A stretch of 64,000 bases of DNA from Phytophthora sp. 'mugwort' (lineage: Eukaryota; Oomycota; Peronosporomycetes; Peronosporales; Peronosporaceae), in assembly GCA_033558025.1 (NCBI GenBank), contig JAUCEF010000003.1, positions 620,001 through 684,000 on the forward strand, given 5' to 3'. Below, one piece after another: positions 10,986-21,436 of the stretch. Position 1 is the first letter of the stretch. Each line of letters begins with the position of its first letter. The position numbers and the translations under genes were made by a program. Below the pieces are notes generated by a model. It saw only the letters and a program-made list of their open reading frames with translations, did no database searches and had not been told where the DNA came from.

Positions 10986-12880
10986 GGGGTGGAGACTGCG
11001 AGCATTGCAGCCCTGCGACGGTTGTTAGTCAAGCCATATCAGTCTCGGGCGAGACGCACACGGTGCAACCACCTGGAGACGCAGCTGATGTGACTGTTAG
11101 TACCCCTCCAAAGCAAACAGTCTCAGCGGGGAGAAGGCTACGACGCCAAGCGTCAGCCATGAGACGCATGGTGTCTGATGCGTCTAGCATGACGAGTGAA
11201 AACACTCCTGGTGAGAGCGAGCAGCTATATACACTCGTCAATGGAGTGACAGGGGAAGTCGATGGCGACATCAGTCTAGAGACTATGCTCACTGTGGACG
11301 CTCTGTTGGAGCTGGACGAGATGTTCATTGCTGAGTTCGGCGACGCCTTGAAGGCCGGCGAGTTAGCCGAGCTGATCTTTTTACGACCTGAGGAGGAGTT
11401 AAACTCGTCATCGCTTCTGGATAAAGCAGTCCTTGTGGACACCAAGAAGGCGTTGAATGCGCGGGCAGGATCCTCGATCCTCAAGGACCCCTCGGATCCG
11501 TACTACCCTTTGATGAAGGAGTATCAAGACCTGGTCTCGAAAGAACCTCCCAAGAGGCTACTTCCGGATCGAGGTGTACGTCATGAGATTGATGAGGTTG
11601 ACCTGATTCCTGGAACCAAATACTGCGTGGCAAGGCAGTGGCCTTTGCCACGAGAACAGTGTAAAGTCATTGACGCGTTCTTCCGTGATAAGCACGAGGC
11701 GGGTACGGTGCGCTAGAGCAAGTCTCCGCATCCAACGTCTCCGTCCTGTGTCAGAAAGCCGAATGGCAAGTGGCGAATCGTTCATGCTTTTAATAAGCTC
11801 AACGCGGCCACCATTCCGGCGCAAACCTCTATTCCTAGGAAGGACATTCTCCAGAACAACATGACGGGATGTACGGTGTACAGTGCCCTCGACTGGTCGA
11901 TAAATATTATCAATTGCTGATGCGAGCAAGCGAAATTCCACTTACGGCGGTCAGCACTTCGAGCGGTATGCTCTGGGAGTGGCTAATAATACCCCAAGGG
12001 CTGCCGAACGCGCCTGCGACGTTCAATCGTCTTGTGACGCAACTGTTCAGGCCCTACAGGGTGTATGCTCAGACATACTTCGACGATATATTCGTCCATA
12101 GTCGTGCGGAGCACGGAAAGACTGATGTGGAGAACCACATTGAGCACCTGCGAGCGGTGCTCGAGTGCATGTGCACACAAGTTGTATACCAACATTGACA
12201 AGTGTGTCTTTGGCGCTGAAGAGATCCCCTTTCTGGGATGCTTCATTGGGAAGCGAGGCCTTCGAGCGGATCCCGCTAAGGCCAAGGCCATTATAGACTG
12301 GCCGGTTCCAAAGAACCAGAAAGACTTAAGGAAGTGGCTTGGCCTGTCCAATTACTTGCACAAGTGCAGCAAGAACTATGCTGAGGTGGCAAGGTCACTG
12401 TCCAATCTCCTTAAGAAGGATGTGGACTGGTGTTGGGACATTAAGCGGCTTCTGAAGCCATTAAGGAGAGTCCCCTTCAGGCCCCGATCCTGGCCCTACC
12501 AGACCGCGATCGTCCTTTCAGTGTCGTCTGGAACGCGTTGGACTTTGCCATCGGCAGTGCTTCGTTGCATGCAGACGCTGAAGGGCGTGAAAGCGTGATC
12601 GCGTTTGAATCTCGCCAACTTAAGGCTGCTGAGAAGAACTATCTAGTTCATGACAAAGCGCTACTTGCGATGAAGTATGCGCTCGTCAAATTCAGGGTTC
12701 ACCTGCTTGGCTCCAAGCCGTTTGTGATCTACACGGATCATGCGTCGCTACGCACTGCGACGCAGTCGCCTCATCTCTCTCAGGGAATGGCCCGTTGGCT
12801 CTCATTTGAATCCTGCCGCGGGATGCGGCGGGCAACACCGACATCGTGGTCTTTGTCGACCGATTGAGCAAGATAACTCA
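10986..12880 (+). pseudogene. gypsy element B linker, reverse transcriptase and RNase H
   Basis: The linker runs to ~11700. Reverse transcriptase follows with KPNGKWRIVHAFNKLNAAT (~11758-11815), GLPNAPATFNRLV (~12000-12036) and the catalytic TYFDDIFVHS (~12075-12104). The connection and RNase H follow with FLGCFIGKRG (~12230), RKWLGLSNYLHK (~12330), ESRQLKAAEKNY (~12608) and VIYTDHASLR (~12724). There is a TAG after GTVR near 11713 and further stops and frame changes at ~11918, ~12195 and ~12596. RNase H breaks off at ~12810, joining straight to integrase. Catalytic motifs survive but the polyprotein is not translatable. Confidence 0.85.
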
Positions 12881-13660
12881 TTTAATGTCGGTGCCAGACC
12901 CCATCGATGGAGAAGGAACAGTAACGCTGTTCATGGATCGTGTCTTTTGACAGCATGGTCTGCCAGAGGCAATTGTCTCGGATCGAGATCCCCGTTTCAC
13001 AAGTAAGTTTTGGACGTCGGTCTTTAAGGTGCTCGGCACTCGACTCGACATGTCCACGCGGACCATCCGCAGACTGATGGTCAGACGGAACGCGTGCATC
13101 ATGTCGTCGAAGACATGCTTCGGAGTGTCTGTGCGGACAGACCCAAGCAATGGAGCGCCATGATCCCACTCGTTGAGTTTGCATTAAACAATGCGGTGCA
13201 TGCCTCGACAGGCTTCACCCCGTTCTACTTGAACGGCCTCACATAACCTCGCGTCCCGCTGACGCCACTACTCTGTGGTTCTGGGCTTAGTGTGGGAGGG
13301 ATAGCCGATGGGCTAGCTGCTATCAGCCTAGCCGCCGTCCGCAGGCAAGTTGACACGTTCGTGTCTACGCGTTTAAGTGTTTTACGACAAGTACGCGATG
13401 CGATGGCTGAAAGCCAGGATGTTTAAAAGGAACAGGCTGATGCAAAGGGCAGAAGCAACATTGAGGTGTTTGAAGTCGGTGACAAAGCTTTATTAAACGC
13501 TAAGAACCTACCTACACATACAGTGTCTGTCGTCTTAAGCCTAAGTTGCGCCCGCGCTTCATTGGAACTTTTAAGGTCGTGCCCAGGAAGGGCCTTGCGT
13601 ACACATCAATCTTCCGAAGAAGATGCGTACACACCCCGAATTTGAGTAAACTTCCTTAAG
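12881..13660 (+). pseudogene. gypsy element B integrase, decayed
   Basis: In changing frames the strand reads FVDRLSKITHLMSVPDPIDG (~12855-12910), HGLPEAIVSDRDPRFTSKFW (~12955-13015, second catalytic Asp), a disrupted HPQTDGQTERV-like block (~13070), VEFALNNAVHASTGFTPFYL (~13175-13235) and RPRFIGTF (~13550). A TGA at ~12948 and several indels disable it. This copy retains the 83 bp missing from the left arm. Confidence 0.8.
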
Positions 13661-13669
13661 CCGTATCGG

Positions 13670-14254
13670 GTGAGCGAGGAGGCCTTGGCGCCACGGCCGG
13701 TGGTTGGACGAAACGCTGACGGCGCCCAAGGGGATCCAACTGACCACATAGTCAGCAAGCGAACGGTCCAGCGCTTCGAAGCGACGAGCAGAGGACTGCT
13801 CCAGGAGATCCAGGCGGTGGTAACCGAGGCAGGAGACTGGACCAGTCGATCCGATGACGGTTGGCATCGATCTCGCCAGCCAGATGGTCGCGGTGACTCG
13901 TCGCCCACTGCAGCGAACCCTGAAGGTCCTGCACCCGGTTTTGGACCGCTAGTAGGTCACTGCGACTCGCAGCGCGAGGATCCAGCCGGTCATCGACCTC
14001 CACCGCCGTTGCTCGATGAGCAGGGAGTTTCCCACTATCGTGTGGAGCGCTTAGTGGCGCGGCGTCGTCGCCAGGGTCGTACGCAATATCTTGTGAAGTG
14101 GAGGGGTTATCCGCACCCACAGAACGCTTGGGAGTGCGAGGTTCCCCTCCGACAAGATTGCCCTGACGTCGTGGACGCGTTCGATCGACGCGATCAGCAG
14201 AGCCCCGAGGGCCAGCGACCGAGGCGTCGCTCGCCTAGCGCTTCCCGGCAATAG
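13670..14254 (+). pseudogene. gypsy element B Pol C-terminus: chromodomain
   Basis: The frame is identical in translation to 6798-7382 on the minus strand, with the same chromodomain (YLVKWRGYPHPQNAWE) at its end. It is cut off from the integrase by frame changes at 13600-13670. Confidence 0.85.
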
Positions 14255-14821
14255 CCGCTGGGGGGCCAAGGCCAGCAGCAGAGCTGTCGCTCTGGTCTTA
14301 AAGAGGAACGGCCTCACGAGCGTGAGAGCCGCTAGCTGTGACAGCAGGAGCACCGAGTGCGAGAGAGCCATGTGATCGAGGCCGTTAGGCAGGGGGTAAT
14401 TGGCGTTTCGCCTTGAGTTTGCTGAAACGGAGTCGACGTTCGACTCGAACATCAGTTTCACTGAAACTAGCCCGAAGGGTATCAATGGAAGAGAGCTTAC
14501 GAGCTCCTTCTACCCAACTTTGGAACTGTCCATCGTCTTCCCAAGACGTCTCTCCTGATAGGAGTACGACTGGATAAGTCCGCATCGGTGGAACTGAGCC
14601 GTGCCGAGCTTGTACTTGCAGGCGCTCACGATACTCGCGCTGAGTAGTCACTTGAGGTGTCAAGTGTCTCTCTGAGAGACTCTCGCGCGGCGATCTCTTC
14701 GGGTGCTACGCCGCCGGTCAATCACATACGTGTTAAGCAATTCCGATGCTGCTCGGCGAGCCATTTCGCTGGGATCGCGAGGCTCAAACCGTAGTCACGA
14801 CGTGGCGGGGTAAGCAAATAT

Positions 14822-15064
14822 AGTTAGAGTCATACATTTACGCCACAGGCGGCTTTGCCGCAGATAACCAACAAATAACAGTTCAGTTTTAGCATTAAAG
14901 AGAGTATTGTCCTAGGTTCAGGAATACTGATTCTTTGAGTCTCTAGTGGTATAACTTGAGGGACCTAAGCCTCTGCGGAGACCTTAGGGGTCGGAAGAAC
15001 CACAGCTAAGACTCGGGAGTCGTACGTCTTCCTCTGCGCACTACGCTACGCAGCCCCGCTGCAC
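14822..15064 (+). mobile_element. 3' LTR of gypsy element B
   Basis: About 243 bp, identical by eye to the left-arm LTR in reverse complement and clearly diverged from the 5' LTR at 10079-10316. It ends in CA. A G-rich stretch (GTGGCGGGG, ~14803-14811) just before it may be the polypurine tract. Confidence 0.7.
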
Positions 15065-16140
15065 GCGGTCAGCAGGGATAGGTACAAAGCCTTTGTACCT
15101 ATACCTGATGACCGCGCCTTCTTCTTGTTGCCGCCGTTCATGGCAGAGCACGGTGCTTCGAACTTGGCCTTGCGGTATACCATCGCAATACGAGCTTCCG
15201 TCGAAATTCGTAAGCCTCGCCCTTAGGTTGGGGAAGTACTTCCTAATGACTTGACGCGCATCGCTAGATCCTTCTGGCGCGTTCGAAGCGTTCAGTTTTC
15301 TCATGTGCAGTAAAGGATCCCCTGGCGGCATCGACAAATGATTGTTACGACTTGACAGCAACCGGTACAATACCGGTAAATATATCATTATGTTTGCACC
15401 GTAACTTTACGCGCTGAAACTGCGCCCAAAACGACGCAATACTATTGGCTAGTCTTATATAAGGTTGTCGTAATCAATGTTCTCTGAAATTTATTTTCAG
15501 TGTCTAACAAGGGATACCACTTGCCCCGCACGTTTCATATACTGTAAAACCTAAGATGGTGCCTCATCCCTCTAATAATGCGCCACCCCACCCAAAATAT
15601 AGCGCCTGAGTGCGGACATGGGATAGTGCCTCATCCCTCTAATAATACCCCACCTCTAGTTTTAATTATCAGAATTCTCAGATTTATCATATCGGAGCAC
15701 GCATAAATCAATGGTCATGGCCGAGTTGCCAACCTCAGTGGCACATGAGAACTGTGACCTCCTAGCCGAACATGACTCACCTTGACCATTCGAAAATACC
15801 CCATATAATGCCCCACGTATACTATAAGCAAATATACACAATAACCAGTTTTTGTTAATTTTCATATATTGTGAATTGCAGATGGAATGCCCTCTATTTT
15901 AGAGTCTCATTTACGAGTCGTAAAACAGAGTGCCAATCAAGAGATGGGGTCTATTTTAGACCTCAATAAATAAATCCAGTGACAAAATGTAACCGCCAAA
16001 ATGCTAACACAATTTCGTAGCATCCACTCAACAGCGCAGCCAACGGACCATGTACGCCGGCGGTCGTATCTTTCTCTAGAGGCGCTCTAACACTCTAGTG
16101 CGGTGCGCTATGAAGTGCAGTCGGAGGGGGGAAGAGGGAG
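15065..16140. other. no gene recognised; short repeats
   Basis: A minus-strand open frame ends inside the LTR (15041-15388) but has no recognisable domain. A 12-bp inverted repeat around ATAGGTACAAAG lies at ~15079-15103. TGCCTCATCCCTCTAATAAT occurs twice, at ~15558 and ~15630. The rest is AT-rich. Confidence 0.45.
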
Positions 16141-16144
16141 CAGT

Positions 16145-17450
16145 GAACTAGAAGCTCTGCGCTGATATTGCTGTGTTGCAGAAGGTGGCGACAGGTACGG
16201 CGGATCCCCTGCGCATTTTCTTACGGTGGGTCTTATTCTGATGCTTAGTTATATTTTGAGCAGGCTTATCTCGGGTTTGAGCAGGCTCTTGTACTGAAAA
16301 GAAAATGAGCTCGTTCCCGATGAGTGAACCTTTGAAGGCCGTTGTCACGTTCCACAGATGAAGCATTGACTTACGATCGCGCGGTGGGGAGCTTCGACGG
16401 ATCATATTTGTTGTTGGAGAAGACTTGATGTCTTTCGTGTCAAAGTAACTCGACTGTTTGGCGCACCGCGTTTTGCAAAACTGCGTCCCAACGACGAGCG
16501 GATATTCTTTAAGAAAGCAAGGGGGCATCTCAACAGCAATTCGATCCACTCACCGAGGAGAACTTTCGTGCTCTGCTTGAACATCGCTGGGCGCGCATAT
16601 CCAGCGGTGACAAAGCCAGGTGGGGGAACGATGTGGCGGGTAATTTCGAGTTTAAAGTTTTCGTCTACTGTCACCTGGGAGCTCAGGCAGCACCAGCAAT
16701 AGTAACCGTGCACCAGTTTGGTGGACAGCATCAATCAACTCGGGGTACCTATGGATTTTGCGTTGTCCATTACAACGATAGATTGGGGTAGTGGCCAGGG
16801 ATTTAGGAGGGGGATTACACTTTTCTCAAAAGCGGCATGAAAGCTATTGCGTGTAAACGTTCCCTCTGTAGTTTCCCATGCAGCGAACCCTTGGTGTAGG
16901 AGGAACACGCCATAATGGAGCGCCGTTTCACCCTACCAAAAGGCAGCTTCACTACGCACTTCGTCCCGCGTTTAGACCAACCGTCACCGACGATAGGCGT
17001 GACGACATCTTTGGAGGTCTCGTCAAGGAATAGAAGCTGCTGAGGGTAAGAGTAGATGACACTTAGCTTTCGACTTGTAGTTAGCGACCTATAAAACGCA
17101 GTGTTAATACACGCACGGAGTGTCGGTAACAATAATTTGCTTATCTCAGCCGGGATACACCCCCTAACCACCTTGGTAAGGCATTTCCTTGCCATGTAGA
17201 GGTCAAAGTGGAGTGCTCAGCAGATTGTAGATAGCGAGATATTCTTAACCGAGGGAAAGCTTATCACTAGAAAACCTTTGAGCTCTTCGAGATAAAATGT
17301 AGGATGCGCGTCGATGTACTCTACTACCCAGCAAGCCCAGTAGACGACCACCGAGCGCTCCGCTGAGGAGCCTTATCTTCGTCTACGACGCCCTTTAGTA
17401 GAAACAGCCGATATCGCATCTTGCGTCCTTGGTCGCGGGCCTAGTATGTC
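16145..17450 (-). pseudogene. IS630/Tc1-like DDE transposase, decayed
   Basis: On the minus strand: an N-terminal helix-rich remnant (HFISKSSKVF-like, ~17270-17300), then RKCLTKVVRG (~17160-17190), then SYPQQLLFLDETSKD (~17005-17050; first catalytic Asp) and WSKRGTKCVVKLPFGR (~16930-16985). SIVVMDNAK lies at ~16750-16780 (second Asp), and C-terminal remnants continue to 16145. This order is that of the DDE_3-type transposases common in fungal and oomycete genomes. Frame changes after ~16815 and stops disable it. Confidence 0.75.
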
Positions 17451-17576
17451 GCTGATGCATGACTGGTCGAGGCCGTCACGTGTAACAAAGACACAGCCCG
17501 CCAGCGGAAATCGATAGAGTACGTCATGGACCGAAGTAATTCTGATGACTGGGGTCTAGATTGTGAATGACTGCAA

Positions 17577-17604
17577 GGAATTGCCCCTATAAATGGGCAA
17601 TTCC
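17577..17604. repeat. 10-bp inverted repeat
   Basis: GGAATTGCCC (17577-17586) and GGGCAATTCC (17595-17604) flank an 8-bp spacer. It may mark the outer end of the DDE element downstream on the minus strand, but a matching terminus on the other side was not identified. Confidence 0.5.
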
Positions 17605-17927
17605 GTACTGCTGCTGCTAAAATTGAGCGTAACTATTGCGTCTGTTTTTTTTCTAGCTCTTAACTGCAAATTAGATTCATGCATTCGTAAGACGATCCTT
17701 GCGTTTTGAGAGGCGCCGTAAGACAGAGTGCTTTATGTTTTCCCGACAATGGGATTTGCAAACATCTTAATTTCATTATGTCGATGGCTACAACGTCCAT
17801 TGATTGTCAAACCTAAGACATTTTGTCGGACGGCAGTTAGCTTTCCTGGATTGGATAATAAAACCAGACTAGTTTCATAATCCAAGATTCTCCTGCCCTT
17901 TATATTGTGTACCCAACTACCATTAGA

Positions 17928-19400
17928 ATGCCGCGATACACGGCACCAGCTTCCACCCCCTCGCCAGCTGAAGTGACGGCTGCGGAGGCGGTTACAGTGG
18001 AGTCAAGAAGCAGCGGCAGACCAACCTCGACCTGCTATCGTAGCCCTGAGTGCCGCGAAAGTCCGCCAAGCTTGTACGACCTCGAGGACCCAGGATGCAT
18101 ACCGTAGTTATAGAAACGGTATTGCAGCATGGATTCGTTTAACTAAGGAGAGTTCGGAGCGTTATTTTGATTCTACTGGTGGCATAAACGTCAATGTCTT
18201 CACTCCTCACGAATTTGAGTCTTTTTTTTGCTCTACAAGATGGATGATAGCAAAAAGGCTTACCTTAAGCCTCGTAGCGCTTTGAAGGATATTTATCGGC
18301 AGAAGAAGATCGACCTCTCCTCCGCGTCCATGGATGACATGAAAACGTTTTTCGCTGGTCTCAAGCGTATAGAAGCTGATCGCAACCAAGAAGGCGGCGG
18401 TGAGGACAAAATGGCTGGAAAAACGGCATTGCCGTACTCTGTGTACGAGGAATTGTGCCGGCAACGCTGGTGCTGATTGACTGTGGATTTGTTCACCAGT
18501 TCCTGACTGTTCAATGGAATCTGATGTGCCGCTCACAGTCGGCTGAAACAATTCATACCGGTCACCTCAGCAATGGAGAGGACAGTATTGGCTTAATATT
18601 TCACAAAAGCAAAGCGAATCAGGACGGAAGAGCCCCCAAAGATTCCCGACACGTCTACGCGAACCCGTTTGCCCCGTGGTGCTGCTGCAGCACTGCGTTG
18701 GGAATTTACTGGGCTTGTTGTCCTCGCCAAGGTGTTGGTCCTCTTTTTCCAGGCTCCTTGCAGCGCAACCGATTCCGCAAAGCTCTTGATAAGGCATTGG
18801 GAAATGCAGATGGCGAAAAACACTGCGGGACTCATTCCGTGAGGAAGGGAGCAGCAACATTCGCGTGTAATGGAAGCACAGGCGGTCCATCCATAGTAAG
18901 TGTGTGTCTGCGTTGTGGATGGTCGCTTGGAGGCGTTCAAGACCGATATTTCCGCTATGAAGCGGCCGGAGATCAGTTGCTAGGGAGGGTGGGTGCTGGG
19001 CTGCCTCTAAACAGTGCAAATATTGATGCGCTACCGCCTCACTTCAGCAATAACGACGATCCTGTTGTTCGAGAAGTGTACAGCTCATGTTTCCAATGTT
19101 CGCAGCACAGAGCAGTATGTTTCCGATTCTGAAGCTCGGTTTGGCGTCGCTGATGTTCCACAGTGAATATCTAATGGCCACATTGCCAGCCATGCACTCC
19201 CTCACACGACGTCTCTTTTCAGACGGTAATTTAAGGCAACGTTTGGAGAGCACAGTTGGTGCAGGGTGATCATCGTGGATGAAAGCGACTGGCATTCCAC
19301 CTCAAGTGATACTAATTGGCCTACAGGAACAAATTCAAGCCACGGTTTGCGCTCTTCCTGACTCAGTGTGGTGTAGCGGGATCGGTCAAAAGATGCTTAA
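17928..19400 (+). pseudogene. Crypton tyrosine recombinase, part 1
   Basis: From ATG at 17928 the frames spell an oomycete Crypton recombinase in order. The N-terminal SAM-like region reads NGIAAWIRLTKESSERYF (~18105-18160) and GGINVNVFTPHEFESF (~18180-18225). Next come MDDSKKAYLKPRSALKDIYR (18240) and the catalytic-Arg block WNLMCRSQSAE (~18515). The HxxR block is GTHSVRKGAATFACNG (~18830-18876), with VCLRCGWSLGGVQDRYF (~18905-18955; presumptive Tyr nucleophile) and GLPLNSAN downstream. Frame changes occur at ~18010, ~18235, ~18465 and ~19125. Similarity stops at ~19390 and resumes at ~20805, across an insertion. Cryptons move as excised circles using only this recombinase; this copy is inactive. 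Confidence 0.85.
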
Positions 19401-20795
19401 GACCCGATCCGCTTACCAACTGCGCCCAGACACCGACTAACGGAGGGGGTTCCCCGATGATCCGTGATCAGATGGACTTGGTATCACCTTGTGTACCCGT
19501 CGGTGGGCTAGATCTGCTCTCTTGGGACTCCGAAGGATGCAGCGATGTAGAGTCTTGAACGTCCTGGCGGGACGTGGGGACGTGGAGCAGCGCAGAAGTC
19601 TTCGCTCTGTTGCCGTTATTGGTTCCGATCTTAGGTAGTCGATCTTCGATCGGGGGCCTGGACTTGATCTGAGGCCGAGGTTGCCGTGTGGCGTTGTTCC
19701 TTTCCTTTCCTTGAGTTGCTGCCGCTTCCTTTAGTGGGATCTTGCGAGTTGAGAGTCGAAGCGATCGTCGGCCAAGCATTGAATGCCGATCGATCGAGGT
19801 ACGCGCTTGAGCAGAAGTTCACTAGTGTGGGGGAGGGTCGGCCAATATCCGATCTGACCCTCTCACCTCGACTCTTGATCTGCTACCGTGGGCTAGTTGA
19901 TACTTGGGAGGGCCAATGTAGATCCTTCTAGCGGCACTTAAAAACGCCTAAGTAGTCCAATCTAAATTCGATTCTGATTGTTTCTCATCCTTTTCTGGTC
20001 CTATCTTCCCATCCTGAACCCTATCTCGTACCATCTGAATCTCCTGAACCTTGCCCTTCTTCAACCACTCAACGCGTACCGTCTTCACGATTGCACATCC
20101 CCGAGGATGATTGCTGATCGAATCTCGATCTGCCAGATCGCGGATGTCCGAACGTGTATGTCGATCTGCCAACATGGATCGACCCCGATCTGCCAGATCG
20201 CGTATGTCCGAGCATGTATGTTGATCTGAAAGATCGGAGCATATTTGCCGATCCGATCTACTCGATCTCAGACGACGGGGGGTAGCCCGATCTGTAGCCG
20301 CCGGATCAGCCTGATCCTCTGAACCTTGAACACCAGATGGGCCCGATCTGCCAACCTTGATCGCCGGATCGGTCGGCTCGATCCTGACTGCAAGACTGAC
20401 CCGACCCGCCTGATCTCGGGCGGCGAGGTGTAGGCCGATCGGTGGTTGCCCGATCTGCCAACCCGCGGACCCCAGATCCGCACGATCGGGTCGGACCGAG
20501 GTCAAATGGGGTTAGATCCACTCTTAACGATTCCTTCACCGCTCGCCCGTCCTGATCTTTTACATCCCCCTCGATCCGGGTTCGAATATCACTCGATCCT
20601 CGATCGGTCGGGTGATCACAGTATAACAGATCTGACCCTGGTTTCCTTTCTCGCCATCGAAGCATCCCCTTGCACCCCAGATTATGTCAAACGTTGCCCC
20701 GCCTTTAGCTCGTATCTCGATCCGGCTCGATCGCCTTTCTCACCGATCTGGTCATTCCCTTAGGGATGTGATATTCTTGATTGACGCTTCTCCAC
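19400..20795 (-). mobile_element. GATC-rich insertion in the Crypton, possibly an LTR/gag fragment
   Basis: The segment interrupts the recombinase between a block ending ~19390 and one starting ~20805. Read on the minus strand, ~20795-19900 is non-coding and LTR-like. It is followed by GGTAGCAGATCAAGAG (~19872-19887), resembling the primer-binding-site region of the gypsy element at 10326. Then comes an open frame rich in Arg, Gln and Ser (19779-19468) that could be the start of a gag. No target duplication or LTR terminus was fixed, so the identity is an inference; a non-autonomous retroelement is an alternative. Confidence 0.4.
20101..20760. repeat. GATC-dense tract
   Basis: Counting by eye gives about 34 GATC tetramers in 660 bp, where 2-3 are expected by chance. 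Many sit in the longer words CGATCTGCC and GGATCG. The phrase CGATCTGCCAGATCGCG(G/T)ATGTCCGA occurs twice (~20125 and ~20187), so part of the density comes from short tandem duplication. Confidence 0.85.
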
Positions 20796-20804
20796 ACTAG
20801 CACT

Positions 20805-21393
20805 TCGCTTCGTAAAATTGCTGGAGGAGAATAAAAAGCCATCCGTGGAGTTGGTATCACGCAACAGCAACTTGAGGCAACTTTACGTCGTGTAGTTGGA
20901 GAGCGCAGCATATCGAGTGGTATCACTACTACCAGGGCACAAACGGGCGAGGTACAACACGGTAATGTGCATGTTTGGCCAATCGACGACAAACTGCATA
21001 CACTGCCGAGTCCTTTGACTTTTCAAGTACAGACGTGTTACCTGCGTGGCACCTCTGGTGGTTTGGTAACGTCAGTGAGGGGCTGCCTCCGTTTAAATAC
21101 ATGGGCACGCGTGATCTGTCCACAAAAAAAAAAAAACGTAAAACCTATTCTAAATGGCAAGTCATGACGCAGCACATCTCAGATCAACTGAGTGGACCAC
21201 AGGGTATCCTTCACCTACCAGTATGACGGAACATCAGGCTGCCACATTCTGCATCATCGGTATCAACGGCATTCAGCTTGGAACCAGCCGACGCTCTCGC
21301 CGATCGACACAGATCAAAGTCACCACAATATTGAGGCTAGTCAGAGAAGTGGAGCTCGTACAGAATGTTACTGCTTGCTTTTTTGTGGTCTAG
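20805..21393 (+). pseudogene. Crypton, part 2 (C-terminal DNA-binding region)
   Basis: The frames continue the recombinase protein with AIRGVGITQQQLEATLRR (~20842-20895), VHVWPIDDKLHTLP (~20968) and VLPAWHLWWFGNVSEGLPPF (~21037-21095). Then come RKTYSKWQVM (~21140) and a basic tail ending at TAG 21391-21393. The W-x2-WW-G block followed by a basic stretch is the GCR1-like C-terminal domain found in Crypton proteins. A run of 14 A near 21122 may have caused one of the frame changes. Confidence 0.8.
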
Positions 21394-21436
21394 ATGCACG
21401 CAGGTTAGCATATAGACCACAAAAAAGCAAGCAGTA
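21369..21436. repeat. perfect 24-bp hairpin after the Crypton stop
   Basis: Arms 21369-21392 and 21413-21436 are perfect reverse complements (TACTGCTTGCTTTTTTGTGG...) around a 20-bp loop. The hairpin spans the stop codon of the Crypton frame at 21391-21393. It may be a transcript 3'-end structure or part of the element terminus. Confidence 0.85.

Larger units (their letters stand above)
12683..15064. repeat. right arm of a 2.3-kb inverted repeat
   Basis: This is the inverted counterpart of 5990-8286, beginning at TCGTCAAATTCAGGG and ending in the LTR terminus ...CCGCTGCA. See the left arm for differences. Confidence 0.92.

Noticed and set aside
19948..20665. Minus-strand frames with repeated 'ADRHTRSDIRDLADRD'-like translations
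   Set aside because: The repeats reflect the GATC-dense DNA in any frame. No protein family is recognisable, so no CDS was called.
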